From Janthinobacterium aquaticum (lineage in GTDB: Bacteria; Pseudomonadota; Gammaproteobacteria; Burkholderiales; Burkholderiaceae_D): a stretch of DNA of 64,000 bases. The position numbers were made by a program, and so were the translations under genes. The DNA is taken from NCBI RefSeq assembly GCF_009208565.1, contig NZ_WFLK01000004.1, positions 310,001 to 374,000 of the forward strand. The letters are read 5' to 3'. The first letter of the stretch is position 1, and each line of letters begins with the position of its first letter. The notes beneath the pieces were generated by a model. The model had not been told where the DNA came from, did not search any database, and saw nothing but the letters and a program-made list of their open reading frames with translations. Below are positions 17,348 through 25,540 of this stretch, one piece after another.

Positions 17348-18079
17348 ATGAACAACATGCTCAAACTGGTGCTGGCCGCCAGCGCCAGTGCCTTGCTTGC
17401 CACTGCACCTGCTTATGCTCAGGATACCTCGTACAAAAGCCTGACCGACCAGGCTGCCACCACCTACAAGCAGGCCAAGGATGCCTGCGACAGCCAGTCC
17501 GGCAATGCAAAAAAAGTTTGCGTGGAACAAGCCAAGGTCGCGCGAGCCAAGGCGGACTCCGACGCCGTGGCCCAGCACCGCAATACGCCGCGCGAACTGG
17601 CCAAGGCCCGCAAGGATGTGGCCGATGCCGAATATGACCTGGCCAAGGCCCAGTGCGGCGAGCGCAGCGGCGCGGCCAAGACCAGCTGCATGAACGATGC
17701 CAAGGCCCAGCAGAAAGCCGCGATTGCCGACGCGAAGATGGGCGCCAAGGCCGGCACCAATGTGGCGCAAAATCTGATGCCGGCCAAAACCGAGAGCTGT
17801 GACGGCATGGAAGCGACCGACAAAGCCGCCTGCATGTCGCGCAACGCCGCCGGCACCACCAAAAACGTGGTGGCCGACACCGTCATTACGACCAAAATCA
17901 AGGCCGACCTGGTCAAGGACAATGACCTGAAAGCCATGGACGTGCATGTGGAAACCACCAACGGCGTGGTCATGCTGAGCGGCTTCGTGCCTTCTCAAGC
18001 CCAGATCGACAAAGCAGCTGACTTGGCCCGTGGCGTGGAAGGCGTAACAGAAGTGAAAAATGGCTTGAAAGTGAAGTAA
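17348..18079 (+). CDS. Periplasmic BON-domain protein, OsmY-like
   Basis: The 243-residue protein has a signal peptide (cleavage after AYA near residue 24) and an Ala/Lys/Gln-rich helical middle region. The C-terminal BON domain (about 170-243) has the family's glycine-containing strand (G-V-V-x-L-S-G-F). BON domains are thought to bind phospholipid and stabilise the envelope under stress. The middle region holds six cysteines in three pairs (CDS/VCV, QCG/SCM, SCD/ACM) with similar spacing, so disulfides or a duplicated unit are likely. AGGAGG at 17334-17339 is a strong ribosome binding site. Confidence 0.85.
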   Translation: MNNMLKLVLAASASALLATAPAYAQDTSYKSLTDQAATTYKQAKDACDSQSGNAKKVCVEQAKVARAKADSDAVAQHRNTPRELAKARKDVADAEYDLAKAQCGERSGAAKTSCMNDAKAQQKAAIADAKMGAKAGTNVAQNLMPAKTESCDGMEATDKAACMSRNAAGTTKNVVADTVITTKIKADLVKDNDLKAMDVHVETTNGVVMLSGFVPSQAQIDKAADLARGVEGVTEVKNGLKVK

Positions 18080-18125
18080 ACACTTTCTTCGAATACCATT
18101 GGCCCGGCATTGCACGGCATTGCCG

Positions 18126-18225
18126 GTAGGTCGGATTAGCGGGGCTAGGCCCGGCGTAATCCGACAATATTGTTGGATTACGCGGTGTTGTCGGATTACG
18201 CCGCTGCGCGGCTAATCCGACCTAC
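18126..18225. repeat. REP-like pair R3
   Basis: Left element starts GTAG at 18126; its inner helix is imperfect. Right element ends CCTAC at 18225 with inner helix GCCGC-TGC-GCGGC. The linker holds an ATATTGTTGG variant of the usual ACAACATTGTTG. It lies between convergent genes (BON protein and S9 peptidase). Confidence 0.82.
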
Positions 18226-18267
18226 GCGGCTGATGCGACATATGCGGCTGATCCGACATATGCGGCC
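18208..18267. repeat. 18-bp tandem units derived from the REP tail
   Basis: Three consecutive 18-bp units: GCGGCTAATCCGACCTAC (18208-18225, the REP half itself), GCGGCTGATGCGACATAT (18226-18243) and GCGGCTGATCCGACATAT (18244-18261), then a partial GCGGCC (18262-18267). The extra units have lost the CCTAC end. This fills the space before the S9 gene stop. Confidence 0.75.
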
Positions 18268-18300
18268 AGCCGGGCCCGCAGCCAATATTTCAGGTATTTT

Positions 18301-20445
18301 TTATTTCAGGTACTTCGCCAGCCAGCCTTCCACTTCGCTGTAGAAGTAGCGGCTGTTTTCGCCCTTCATGATCCAGTGGTTCTCGTCCGGGAATACCAGC
18401 AGCTTGGCAGGCACGTTCAGGCGCTGTTGCACGGCAAAGTTCATCAGCGCATTGTTGGCCGGCACGCGGTAGTCGAGTTCGCCCACACTGATCAGTATCG
18501 GCGTGACGAAGCCGGTGCCTTTTTCATGGTTGCCAGCTTGCATGATCGGGCTTTGATCGCGCCATACGGGCAGGTTCGACCAGACCGGGCCGCCGGCATT
18601 GACTTCGCGCCCGAAGCCACCATCGCTGGTGCCCCATTGCATGATCAGATCCATTTCACCGGCGTGCGAGACGATCGCCTTGTAGCGGGTGGTGGTCGCC
18701 TGCAGCCAGTTGGCCAGGTGGCCGCCGTAGCTGGCGCCGCCGGCCGCCAGCTTGCTGGCGTCGATAAACGGATATTTCTTGATGGCTTCATCGACGCCTT
18801 CGTTCAGCTCGTCGGCCGGGCCTTTCAACGGGTCGAACTGGATCGCGCGCGAGAACTCTTCGCCATAGCCGGTCGAGCCCTTGTAGTCGGTCAGCAGCAC
18901 GATATAGCCGGGCTTGGCCAGCAGATGGTAGTTCCAGCGCAGCACGAACTGGTCGCGCCACATGCTGGCCGCGCCGCCGTGGATGACGGTAAACAGCGGG
19001 TACTTCTTGTTCGGATCAAAATTGGCCGGCTTGACGATCATATTGTGGATCTGGCGGCCATCGGTGCTGGTGAACCAGAAATGCTCGGGCGCCTGCCAGT
19101 CGATCTTGCTGGCCTTGTCGGTATTGAAGTCGGTCAGGCGCTTCGGTGCCTTGCCATTGAAGGCATAGACTTCCGGTGGATTGATGCTGGACTCCCACAC
19201 GCCCACCACGGCCTTGCCGCCACTGCTGAGCGAATTGATGCTGCCGGTCGGCAGGGACGGTTCATCGCGCACTTCACCGCCTTTGACATCGATCGAGTAC
19301 AGTTTTTCCAGGCCCGCGTGTTCGTAGCTGAAGATCACGCGCTTGCCGTTCTCCGGCAGCACATAGCGCGAGATCGAACGGTCCAGCTTGGCCGTCAGGA
19401 TAGTTGGCGCCGGGTTGACCAGCGGCCAGGAAAAGCTGGCCAGGCGCTTCACATCGTAGACCTTGCCCGGCGTTTCGGCGTCCGACAGCGCAAACAGGGT
19501 CTTGCCGTCGGCAGCAAATTTCAGCGCGCCATAGCTGTGCGCATCCTGCGTCAGGCGCTGCGGTTCGCCGCCGGCGGTGCCGACCAGATACAGCTGCGCC
19601 GGCACGGCCGCGCGCTGGAACGCATCGCGGTTGGTAGCGGCATTGAACACCACGCCTTTGCCGTCCGGCGTCCAGATGGCGTCGAGCGACTGGCCTTCAT
19701 CGCCCTGGCTGCCGCCAAAGCCGGGCAGGGCCACCAGTTGTGTGTCGGCCAGGATATTGCGCGGTACGCTGTCGGCTTGCGCGTCGACCACGAACAGGCG
19801 CACTTGCTTGTCGGTCAGCCATTTGTCGAAATAGCGTGGCGCCGTAGTGTCGTACGCGCGTGCGCTGTATTTGCGCTCCTTGCGTTCTTTCGCGCTTTGC
19901 TTGACGTCGCTTTCGGTCTTGTTGCCAGGATAGATGTCGCTGACAAACAGCAGCTGCTTGCCGTCCGGACTCCATTTCGGCGAACGCGCGCCCATGGTCA
20001 GCGTGGTCAGGCGCTGCGCTTCGCCGCCGGCGGCCACGTCAAGACGGTAGAGCTGGCCGGCCTCGTCACCATCGCGCTTGGCAACAAACACCAGCTGGCG
20101 GCTGTCGGGCGACCAGGCCACCGCGCTTTCGCCGCCCTTGGATGACGTCAGCCGGCGCGCCGGCGCATCATCGGTCAGCGACTTGATCCACAGGTCCGAC
20201 CATTGATCTTTGCTCTCGTAGGCGGACTCGACCACCGAGAAGACGGCCCAGCGGCCGTCAGGGCTGGCCACCGGCGCGCCGACGCGTTTCATCAGCCACA
20301 CGTCTTCGTGGGTAATGGCATGCCTTGCAGTCTGGCTGACGTTGGCATTGACAGGCGCTACAGTATCGGCAGCGTGAGCAAGTGGCATGCAGGCCGCTGC
20401 GATCAGCAGCGGCAGCAGGGCACGGCGAAGACGGGGGAGGGTCAT
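18301..20445 (-). CDS. Secreted S9-family prolyl oligopeptidase-type peptidase
   Basis: The 714-residue serine peptidase has a signal peptide (cleavage after AHA near residue 26), an N-terminal beta-propeller with repeated S-P-D-G/S-(R/K) blades, and a C-terminal alpha/beta hydrolase domain. Catalytic triad visible: Ser in GGASYGGH (about 571), Asp in ELDYRVP (about 656), His in DENHWIMK (about 691). It probably cleaves short peptides in the periplasm, acylaminoacyl- or dipeptidyl-type. I start at ATG 20445, at the signal peptide; a TTG at 20484 would add 13 residues. It is divergent from the LprI-like gene. Confidence 0.92.
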   Translation of the reverse strand: MTLPRLRRALLPLLIAAACMPLAHAADTVAPVNANVSQTARHAITHEDVWLMKRVGAPVASPDGRWAVFSVVESAYESKDQWSDLWIKSLTDDAPARRLTSSKGGESAVAWSPDSRQLVFVAKRDGDEAGQLYRLDVAAGGEAQRLTTLTMGARSPKWSPDGKQLLFVSDIYPGNKTESDVKQSAKERKERKYSARAYDTTAPRYFDKWLTDKQVRLFVVDAQADSVPRNILADTQLVALPGFGGSQGDEGQSLDAIWTPDGKGVVFNAATNRDAFQRAAVPAQLYLVGTAGGEPQRLTQDAHSYGALKFAADGKTLFALSDAETPGKVYDVKRLASFSWPLVNPAPTILTAKLDRSISRYVLPENGKRVIFSYEHAGLEKLYSIDVKGGEVRDEPSLPTGSINSLSSGGKAVVGVWESSINPPEVYAFNGKAPKRLTDFNTDKASKIDWQAPEHFWFTSTDGRQIHNMIVKPANFDPNKKYPLFTVIHGGAASMWRDQFVLRWNYHLLAKPGYIVLLTDYKGSTGYGEEFSRAIQFDPLKGPADELNEGVDEAIKKYPFIDASKLAAGGASYGGHLANWLQATTTRYKAIVSHAGEMDLIMQWGTSDGGFGREVNAGGPVWSNLPVWRDQSPIMQAGNHEKGTGFVTPILISVGELDYRVPANNALMNFAVQQRLNVPAKLLVFPDENHWIMKGENSRYFYSEVEGWLAKYLK

Positions 20446-20595
20446 GAGGCTGGGTCCGTAAAGTTGAAAGAGTATTGCGGGCAATATTATTGCCCATCAA
20501 CTTGCTGGTGCCAAGGCAGGCACTGCCATGCCGGACGGCGCCCTGTAAGACTGATCAGTTAAACTTGTGTTTTGCTTATGCTGACGCACCGCTTT

Positions 20596-21627
20596 ATGAA
20601 AAAATCCTTACTGAAAGTTGCCGCGCTGGCGGCCAGCCTGGTGGCAGGCCAGGCACTGGCTGCCGCCCCCGCCATCTATCCCAATACCAGCGCCATGGGC
20701 GTGGGCCATGCGGAAAGCACGGCCTGGTACGCGGCCTGCATGAAAGTGGCCAAAGTGGCGCCGCCGCCAGCCGACCTGCCGTCGCCCAAGGCCGTAGCCG
20801 GCCTGTCGCAGTGCAAGGCATCGGACCTGTATTACGACACCAAAGCCATGCCGGCGCCATCCCTGGAGGACTGGCGTAAGGTGCGACACTGCGCCGTGGC
20901 GCAGGACGACAGCGCCGTGCTGATGATGCTGTATCAGAATGGCAGCGGGGTGCAGAAAAATCCGGCGCTGGCGTTCAAATACGCATGCAGCATGGATGCG
21001 GCGCCAGCCGAGATGAGCGGACGCGTTGAACACCTGCAAAAACTGCAGGCTGGCGGCAATATCGACCAGTGCGATGATATTACCAGCGGCTACATGATGG
21101 GCGTGTGCTCGGCCATCGAAGCGCGCCAGAAGCAGCACGTGCGCAGCCAGGCCAGCGGCAAGACTGCCGAAGCGTGGCCTGTAGCGGTGCAGGCGTCGTA
21201 CAAGAAGCTCGAAGCGGCGACAAATAATTTCGCCGAGGCCCGCGCCGGCAAGGAAACTGATCTCAGCGGTACGGCGCGCGCGGCCATGAGCATTGCTGCG
21301 CGCACGGCGGAACTGGACCTGCTGGCGCAGGACATCAAGCAGTACGAAGCGGGCAAGCTGCCGCCTGCAGCCACGCCGGCGCAGGCCCAGGCGCAGGACA
21401 AGCAGCTGAACCTGATCTACGGCAAGCTGATGAAGCAGCCCAAGCCCGATTACGCGGGCGCAGTCGAGAAGGATGGCATCCGCGATACCCAGCGTTTGTG
21501 GCTCAAATATCGCGACGCGTGGGTGGCCTTTGGCGCGGCGCGCTATCCATCGGTCTCCGCCGATGCCTGGACCGCCATGCTGACGGCGCGGCGCAATGCG
21601 CAATTGAACGCCTTGCTGGAGAACTGA
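20596..21627 (+). CDS. Secreted protein with C-terminal LprI-type (DUF1311) domain
   Basis: The 343-residue protein has a signal peptide (MKKSLLKVAAL..., cleavage after ALA near 22). The C-terminal about 90 residues match the lysozyme-inhibitor LprI/DUF1311 pattern (L-N-x-x-Y-x-x-L-M ... R-x-x-Q-R-x-W-L-x-Y-R-D). The middle has a Sel1-like stretch (A-V-L-M-M-L-Y-Q-N-G-x-G-V-x-K-N). The function may be an envelope-associated inhibitor, but that is only a family inference. ATG 20578 is an alternative start six residues upstream. The stop overlaps the next ATG (TGATG). Confidence 0.75.
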   Translation: MKKSLLKVAALAASLVAGQALAAAPAIYPNTSAMGVGHAESTAWYAACMKVAKVAPPPADLPSPKAVAGLSQCKASDLYYDTKAMPAPSLEDWRKVRHCAVAQDDSAVLMMLYQNGSGVQKNPALAFKYACSMDAAPAEMSGRVEHLQKLQAGGNIDQCDDITSGYMMGVCSAIEARQKQHVRSQASGKTAEAWPVAVQASYKKLEAATNNFAEARAGKETDLSGTARAAMSIAARTAELDLLAQDIKQYEAGKLPPAATPAQAQAQDKQLNLIYGKLMKQPKPDYAGAVEKDGIRDTQRLWLKYRDAWVAFGAARYPSVSADAWTAMLTARRNAQLNALLEN

Positions 21628-22130
21628 TGCCCGAAGCTTATTTCCACGAAGACGATTACTGCCAGATCGAACTGCTGCCGGTCGATAATTTGCAGCATTG
21701 CCTGCAGCAAATGGGTGAGCAGCAGGTCTTTGCCGACACGCATGCCAGCGGCGCCGGCTGGACCGACATGTATGTGCGCAGCGCACCGCCGTCGCCCTTG
21801 AGCGCGCTGGGCATCACGGCCGCGCAATTGCAGCAGGCGCTCGGCGCAGTGCTGCCGCCGTACGATGCGGTATTTACCGGCTACGGCAGCTATCGGGTTG
21901 CGTGCGAGAACGTGCTGGCGTTTGGCGGCGAGGATACTGAAACGCTGTTTGCCGCTATCAATGACGATGGCGTGGTGGTGGAGATGTGGTGCAGCGACGG
22001 CATGGCGGCGTTACAGCTGCTGCCGCAACGCGAGCAGTTGCTGCTGGCCGACTGGAATGCGGGTCTGGCGTGTCCGCTGGCAGAGCGCGCGCTGTTTGCG
22101 CGTTATTTGCAGGAGTACGAGCTGGACTAA
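21627..22130 (+). CDS. Small acidic protein of unknown function, coupled to the LprI-like gene
   Basis: The 167-residue cytosolic protein has no signal and no membrane segment. It is acidic and rich in Leu, Gln, Cys and Trp. The ATG at 21627 overlaps the upstream TGA in a TGATG arrangement, which indicates translational coupling and decides this start over in-frame codons inside the upstream gene. I recognise no domain. Coupling suggests a shared function with the LprI-like protein. Confidence 0.7.
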   Translation: MPEAYFHEDDYCQIELLPVDNLQHCLQQMGEQQVFADTHASGAGWTDMYVRSAPPSPLSALGITAAQLQQALGAVLPPYDAVFTGYGSYRVACENVLAFGGEDTETLFAAINDDGVVVEMWCSDGMAALQLLPQREQLLLADWNAGLACPLAERALFARYLQEYELD

Positions 22131-22142
22131 GTGCGCTTGACC

Positions 22143-22541
22143 TTACTCGCAGGCAATCGCCTGGGGCGGTTCTGCCTTGATGACCGATGCCAGGCGCGCC
22201 ATGTCGTTGCCGTCGCCCTGTTCGACATACGGCCGGTAGGTATCGACCGTAATCGTGGCGCGCGCCTGCCAGCCGCAGTGCTTGGCCTTGGGTGCAGGCA
22301 CGTGCAGCAAACCGCGCGCCTGCTCATCGTTGGAAAAGCAGAACCATGCGTCATGCCCGCTTGCCGGGCGCGGCAGGCGAGTCCATTGCGCCTTGTCCGG
22401 TGCGAAGCAGACCTGCGGGCCGATAACGTCGAGGCTCATCTCGTCCGTGCGCAAGCTGTACTGGCCGTCCAGCGTTATAGTGGCCGGTGCCTGGCTGTAG
22501 AGCTGGGCGCTGCCGAGCAGCACAATCATGGCAAGGTTCAT
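22143..22541 (-). CDS. Hypothetical secreted protein
   Basis: The 132-residue protein starts with a short hydrophobic segment (NLAMIVLLGSA) that could be a signal peptide. The mature part has four cysteines (QVCFA, WFCFS, KHCGW, terminal ACE), a pattern fitting two disulfides in a small periplasmic protein. No family recognised. The ATG 22541 start is the best fit to the signal peptide but lacks a good ribosome binding site. It converges on the gene ending at 22130 with only 12 bp between stops. Confidence 0.6.
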   Translation of the reverse strand: MNLAMIVLLGSAQLYSQAPATITLDGQYSLRTDEMSLDVIGPQVCFAPDKAQWTRLPRPASGHDAWFCFSNDEQARGLLHVPAPKAKHCGWQARATITVDTYRPYVEQGDGNDMARLASVIKAEPPQAIACE

Positions 22542-22608
22542 AAGGCTTTTGATGCGGATAAGTGAAGGCGCATGGTAGCACCGGGCGCCATCGCAGCGCC
22601 TGGTTAAC

Positions 22609-22642
22609 GAAAAAAGCCCGTCCGTGAGGATGGGCTTTTTTG
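22609..22642 (-). terminator. terminator of tRNA-Lys
   Basis: Hairpin AAAAAGCCCGTCC-GTGA-GGATGGGCTTTTT with one G-T pair and T/A runs on both sides. It lies just after the tRNA-Lys 3' end on the minus strand. Confidence 0.85.
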
Positions 22643-22655
22643 TGCTGCGCATTCG

Positions 22656-22731
22656 TGGTAGGCCGTGCGGGATTCGAACCTGCGACCAACGGATTAAAAG
22701 TCCGCTGCTCTACCAGCTGAGCTAACGACCC
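22656..22731 (-). tRNA. tRNA-Lys (UUU)
   Basis: A 76-nt cloverleaf. Acceptor GGGTCGT pairs with ACGGCCT through two G-U pairs, D-arm AGCTCAGCTGGTAGAGC, anticodon loop CTTTTAA with anticodon TTT, and TTCGAAT T-loop. CCA is encoded. It closely resembles E. coli tRNA-Lys. It is a single transcription unit with its own promoter and terminator. Confidence 0.97.
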
Positions 22732-22743
22732 GAAAGAGGCCGC

Positions 22744-22771
22744 ATTATATATGACTTTGGAAAGAATGCAA
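22744..22771 (-). promoter_or_regulatory. tRNA-Lys promoter
   Basis: On the minus strand TTGCAT (22771-22766), 16-bp spacer, TATAAT (22749-22744), 12 bp before the mature 5' end. The -10 box is a consensus match. Confidence 0.8.
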
Positions 22772-22820
22772 ACCCTGTCTGTCAGCCGTGTTTTGGCATT
22801 GGTTGCTGCATGCCGCCGCG

Positions 22821-24602
22821 TCAATGCAGCGCCGCCGTCATCCGCAGCACTTCGTCGATGGTGCTGGCGCCCTCGGCAACCTTGTTTGCACCGGCCAGGC
22901 GCAGCGGCGTCATGCCGTCGGCGATGCTCTGGCGGTGCAGTGCCTGCAATGGGGCGCTAGAGCGTATCAGCTCGCGAAAAGCGTCGGTGACGCACAGCAG
23001 TTCAACGATGCCGGCGCGGCCGCGATAGCCGCTGTGGCGGCAAGCGGGGCAACCGACCGCCGTCCACAGCGCCGGTGGGCAGGGCAATTGTCCGCCGGTC
23101 AGGGCGTGCCACTGGCGCGGGTCGGGCGCTACGCCTTGCTGTTTGCAATCGGCGCACAGGCAGCGCAGCAATCGCTGCGCCAGCACGCCGATCAGGCTCG
23201 CCTCGAGCAAATAGCCGGGCACGCCCAGCTCCAAGAGGCGCATCACGGCCGACGGCGCGTCATTGGTATGCAGCGTCGACAGCACCAGGTGGCCGGTCAG
23301 GGCGGCCTGGACGGCCATGTCGGCGGTGGCCAGGTCGCGGATTTCACCGACCATGATAATGTCCGGGTCCTGGCGCAGCAGCGCACGTATGCCGTCGGCA
23401 AAAGTCAGTTCCAGCCCGGCCTGGCTTTGCACCTGCATCTGGTTGAAGGCTGGCTCGACCATTTCGATCGGGTCTTCCACCGTGCAGACATTGACTGTGC
23501 TGCCAGCGAGCGCCTTCAGCGTGCTGTACAGGGTGGTGGTCTTGCCCGAGCCGGTCGGCCCGGTAACGAGCACGATGCCGTGCGTGTGCGCGGTCAGCTG
23601 GCGCCAGCGTTCGGCCTCCAGGGGCGGAAAGCCCAGTTCGGCCAGGCTCTTGACGGCCACTTCGGGATCGAAAATGCGCATCACCAGTTTTTCGCCAAAC
23701 GCTGTCGGCAGCGTGGACAGGCGCAGCTCGATTTCCTGGCCCTGTGCATTGCGTGTCTTGATGCGTCCGTCCTGCGGGCGGCGCTTTTCGATGACGTCCA
23801 TGCGGCCGAGCAGCTTGATGCGGGCCGTCATGGCCAGCATGACTACCGGCGGCACCTGGTAGGCCTGGTGCAGCAGGCCGTCGATGCGCAGGCGCACCAG
23901 GGCGCAATCGCGCTTCGGCTCCAGGTGGATATCGGAGGCGCGCTGGGAAAACGCATACTGCCACAGCCAGTCGACGATGCGCACCACATGCTGGTCGTTG
24001 GCGTCGAGGCTGCTTTTCTGGCGGCCCAGTTCCACCAGTTGCTCGAAGTTATGGCGCAGCGACAAGTCCTGCGCCGTCGACTGGCGCGCCACCCTGACCG
24101 AGCCGGCCAGGCTGAAGAACTGGGTAATATAATCGGCAATATGCTGCGGGTTGGCGATCACCAGGCAGAGCTTGCGCGGCGCCAGCGGACCCATGCCGGC
24201 CTGCCAGCCCAGCGCATAGGGCTGGGCGGTGGCAATCACGATGCGTTCAAACGTGCTTTCCACCGGCAGGATATTGAAGCGCGCCGCATAGCTGGCCGTC
24301 ATCACGTCGGCCACCTGGCTGAAGTCGATGGACAGCGGATCGATGCGCAAATAGGGCAGCTGGGCGCGGGCGGCCAGCCAGGCGCACAGGCTGTCGAGGT
24401 CGAGCGGCGCATGCGGCGCCAGGTTCGAGCGCAGCTGGCAGGCGGCAATCGCGCAGAGCGGATGGACTGCCTGGCTCTGCTGCAAGATGAGCTGCGCGCG
24501 GGTGCGGATGGCAGCCGCGTCCTGCTGCGACAGCCAGCCATCGGCCAGCAGCCAGGAAATCAGTTCCTGCAGATCGAGCGGAGCAGCATCGGAAACAGGC
24601 AT
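22821..24602 (-). CDS. GspE/PilB-type secretion ATPase (orphan)
   Basis: Hexameric ATPase of type II secretion or type IV pilus assembly, 593 residues: N1-type domain about 1-150, GSPII_E-like region, Walker A GPTGSGKTTT near 350, Walker B with LLRQDPDIIMVGEIRD near 410, a His box, and a C-terminal four-cysteine zinc motif (CLCADC ... CPACRHSGYRGR). All catalytic signatures are intact, so it should be active. No pilin, GspF or secretin gene lies in the window; the upstream gene encodes a spermidine-synthase-like protein 48 bp away in the same direction. The partner platform protein must be elsewhere. Confidence 0.93.
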   Translation of the reverse strand: MPVSDAAPLDLQELISWLLADGWLSQQDAAAIRTRAQLILQQSQAVHPLCAIAACQLRSNLAPHAPLDLDSLCAWLAARAQLPYLRIDPLSIDFSQVADVMTASYAARFNILPVESTFERIVIATAQPYALGWQAGMGPLAPRKLCLVIANPQHIADYITQFFSLAGSVRVARQSTAQDLSLRHNFEQLVELGRQKSSLDANDQHVVRIVDWLWQYAFSQRASDIHLEPKRDCALVRLRIDGLLHQAYQVPPVVMLAMTARIKLLGRMDVIEKRRPQDGRIKTRNAQGQEIELRLSTLPTAFGEKLVMRIFDPEVAVKSLAELGFPPLEAERWRQLTAHTHGIVLVTGPTGSGKTTTLYSTLKALAGSTVNVCTVEDPIEMVEPAFNQMQVQSQAGLELTFADGIRALLRQDPDIIMVGEIRDLATADMAVQAALTGHLVLSTLHTNDAPSAVMRLLELGVPGYLLEASLIGVLAQRLLRCLCADCKQQGVAPDPRQWHALTGGQLPCPPALWTAVGCPACRHSGYRGRAGIVELLCVTDAFRELIRSSAPLQALHRQSIADGMTPLRLAGANKVAEGASTIDEVLRMTAALH

Positions 24603-24650
24603 GGCCGGCGCCTTTCATGGCCGCCGGCAGCAGGGAAGGGGAGGCGGCGG

Positions 24651-25439
24651 TTACAGTGTGCTCTGGATGCCCTTGAGCCAGGACTTGGCCGGCAACTTGG
24701 TGTCGGTCACGATTTCTTTGGCGCGGTCGAGCAGGACAGCTTGCGCTTCGGCATCGAGCGCGACCTTCTTTTTAAAGGCGATCGCCACCACGTTCCCATC
24801 ATGGACTTCAGGCAGGCAGATTACCTGTTCAAACGCAAACTTCATGGCCTTGAGGTTTTTGGCATAGCTCGGATGGTCGCCGAACAGGTTGACGGTCATG
24901 ATGCCGTGCGGCGCCAGGCAGGCGCAGCAGGCCGTATAGAATTCGGCGCTGTCGAGTACCGGACCGCGCGCGGTGGCGTCGTACAGGTCGACCTGCAGCG
25001 CATCGAGCGTACCGTGGTTGGCTTGGTTGTTGACGTAGTCGAGCGCGTCCATTTCCTGCACCTGCAGGCGCTCGTCGTTGGGCGGCAGCTTGAACATCGA
25101 GGCGCAGATGGTGATCACGGCCGGATTCAGCTCGATGGCCTCGACCTGTGCCTGCGGAAACTGGCGGTAGCAGAACTTGGTCAGCGCGGCCGTGCCCAGG
25201 CCCAGCTGCGCCACGCGTTGCGGCTGTTTGATCCACAGCATCCAGGCCATCATCTGCTGCGCATATTCCAGTTCAGGCCAGTCCGGCTTGCGGATGCGCA
25301 TGGCGCCCTGTACCCATTCAGTACCGAAATGCAGATAGCGCACGCCATCCATTTCAGACAGGGTCACGGGAGCGTAACGGGGTTTGCGCGCCGGGCGCGA
25401 CGATTCGACTTGTTCGATGGATTTACGTTTGATCAGCAT
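24651..25439 (-). CDS. Spermidine synthase-like methyltransferase-fold protein
   Basis: The 262-residue protein has a Rossmann-type nucleotide site (QLGLGTAALTKF, then E-A-I-E-L-N-P near 105), as in polyamine aminopropyltransferases. The region expected to carry the catalytic Asp of SpeE reads VDLYDATARGP rather than the usual D-x-(S/T)-D-P, so true aminopropyl transfer is doubtful. No S-adenosylmethionine decarboxylase is nearby. ATG 25439 begins MLIKRKS; an in-frame start at 25487 runs into the terminator region. It probably shares a transcript with the gspE-like gene. Confidence 0.8.
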   Translation of the reverse strand: MLIKRKSIEQVESSRPARKPRYAPVTLSEMDGVRYLHFGTEWVQGAMRIRKPDWPELEYAQQMMAWMLWIKQPQRVAQLGLGTAALTKFCYRQFPQAQVEAIELNPAVITICASMFKLPPNDERLQVQEMDALDYVNNQANHGTLDALQVDLYDATARGPVLDSAEFYTACCACLAPHGIMTVNLFGDHPSYAKNLKAMKFAFEQVICLPEVHDGNVVAIAFKKKVALDAEAQAVLLDRAKEIVTDTKLPAKSWLKGIQSTL

Positions 25440-25492
25440 GGCACGGCCTGGAAAGAGTGCCGCATTATAGCTTGCCCAACCAGGCAAGACGC

Positions 25493-25520
25493 CATAAAAA
25501 AGCCAGCCCGAAGGCTGGCA
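25493..25520 (-). terminator. terminator of the glycine-zipper gene
   Basis: GCCAGCC-CGAA-GGCTGGC hairpin preceded on the plus strand by an A-run, which is the U-tract on the minus strand. It lies 21 bp after the stop at 25541. Confidence 0.88.
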
Positions 25521-25540
25521 TGGTCTGATTGCGCGGCAGC

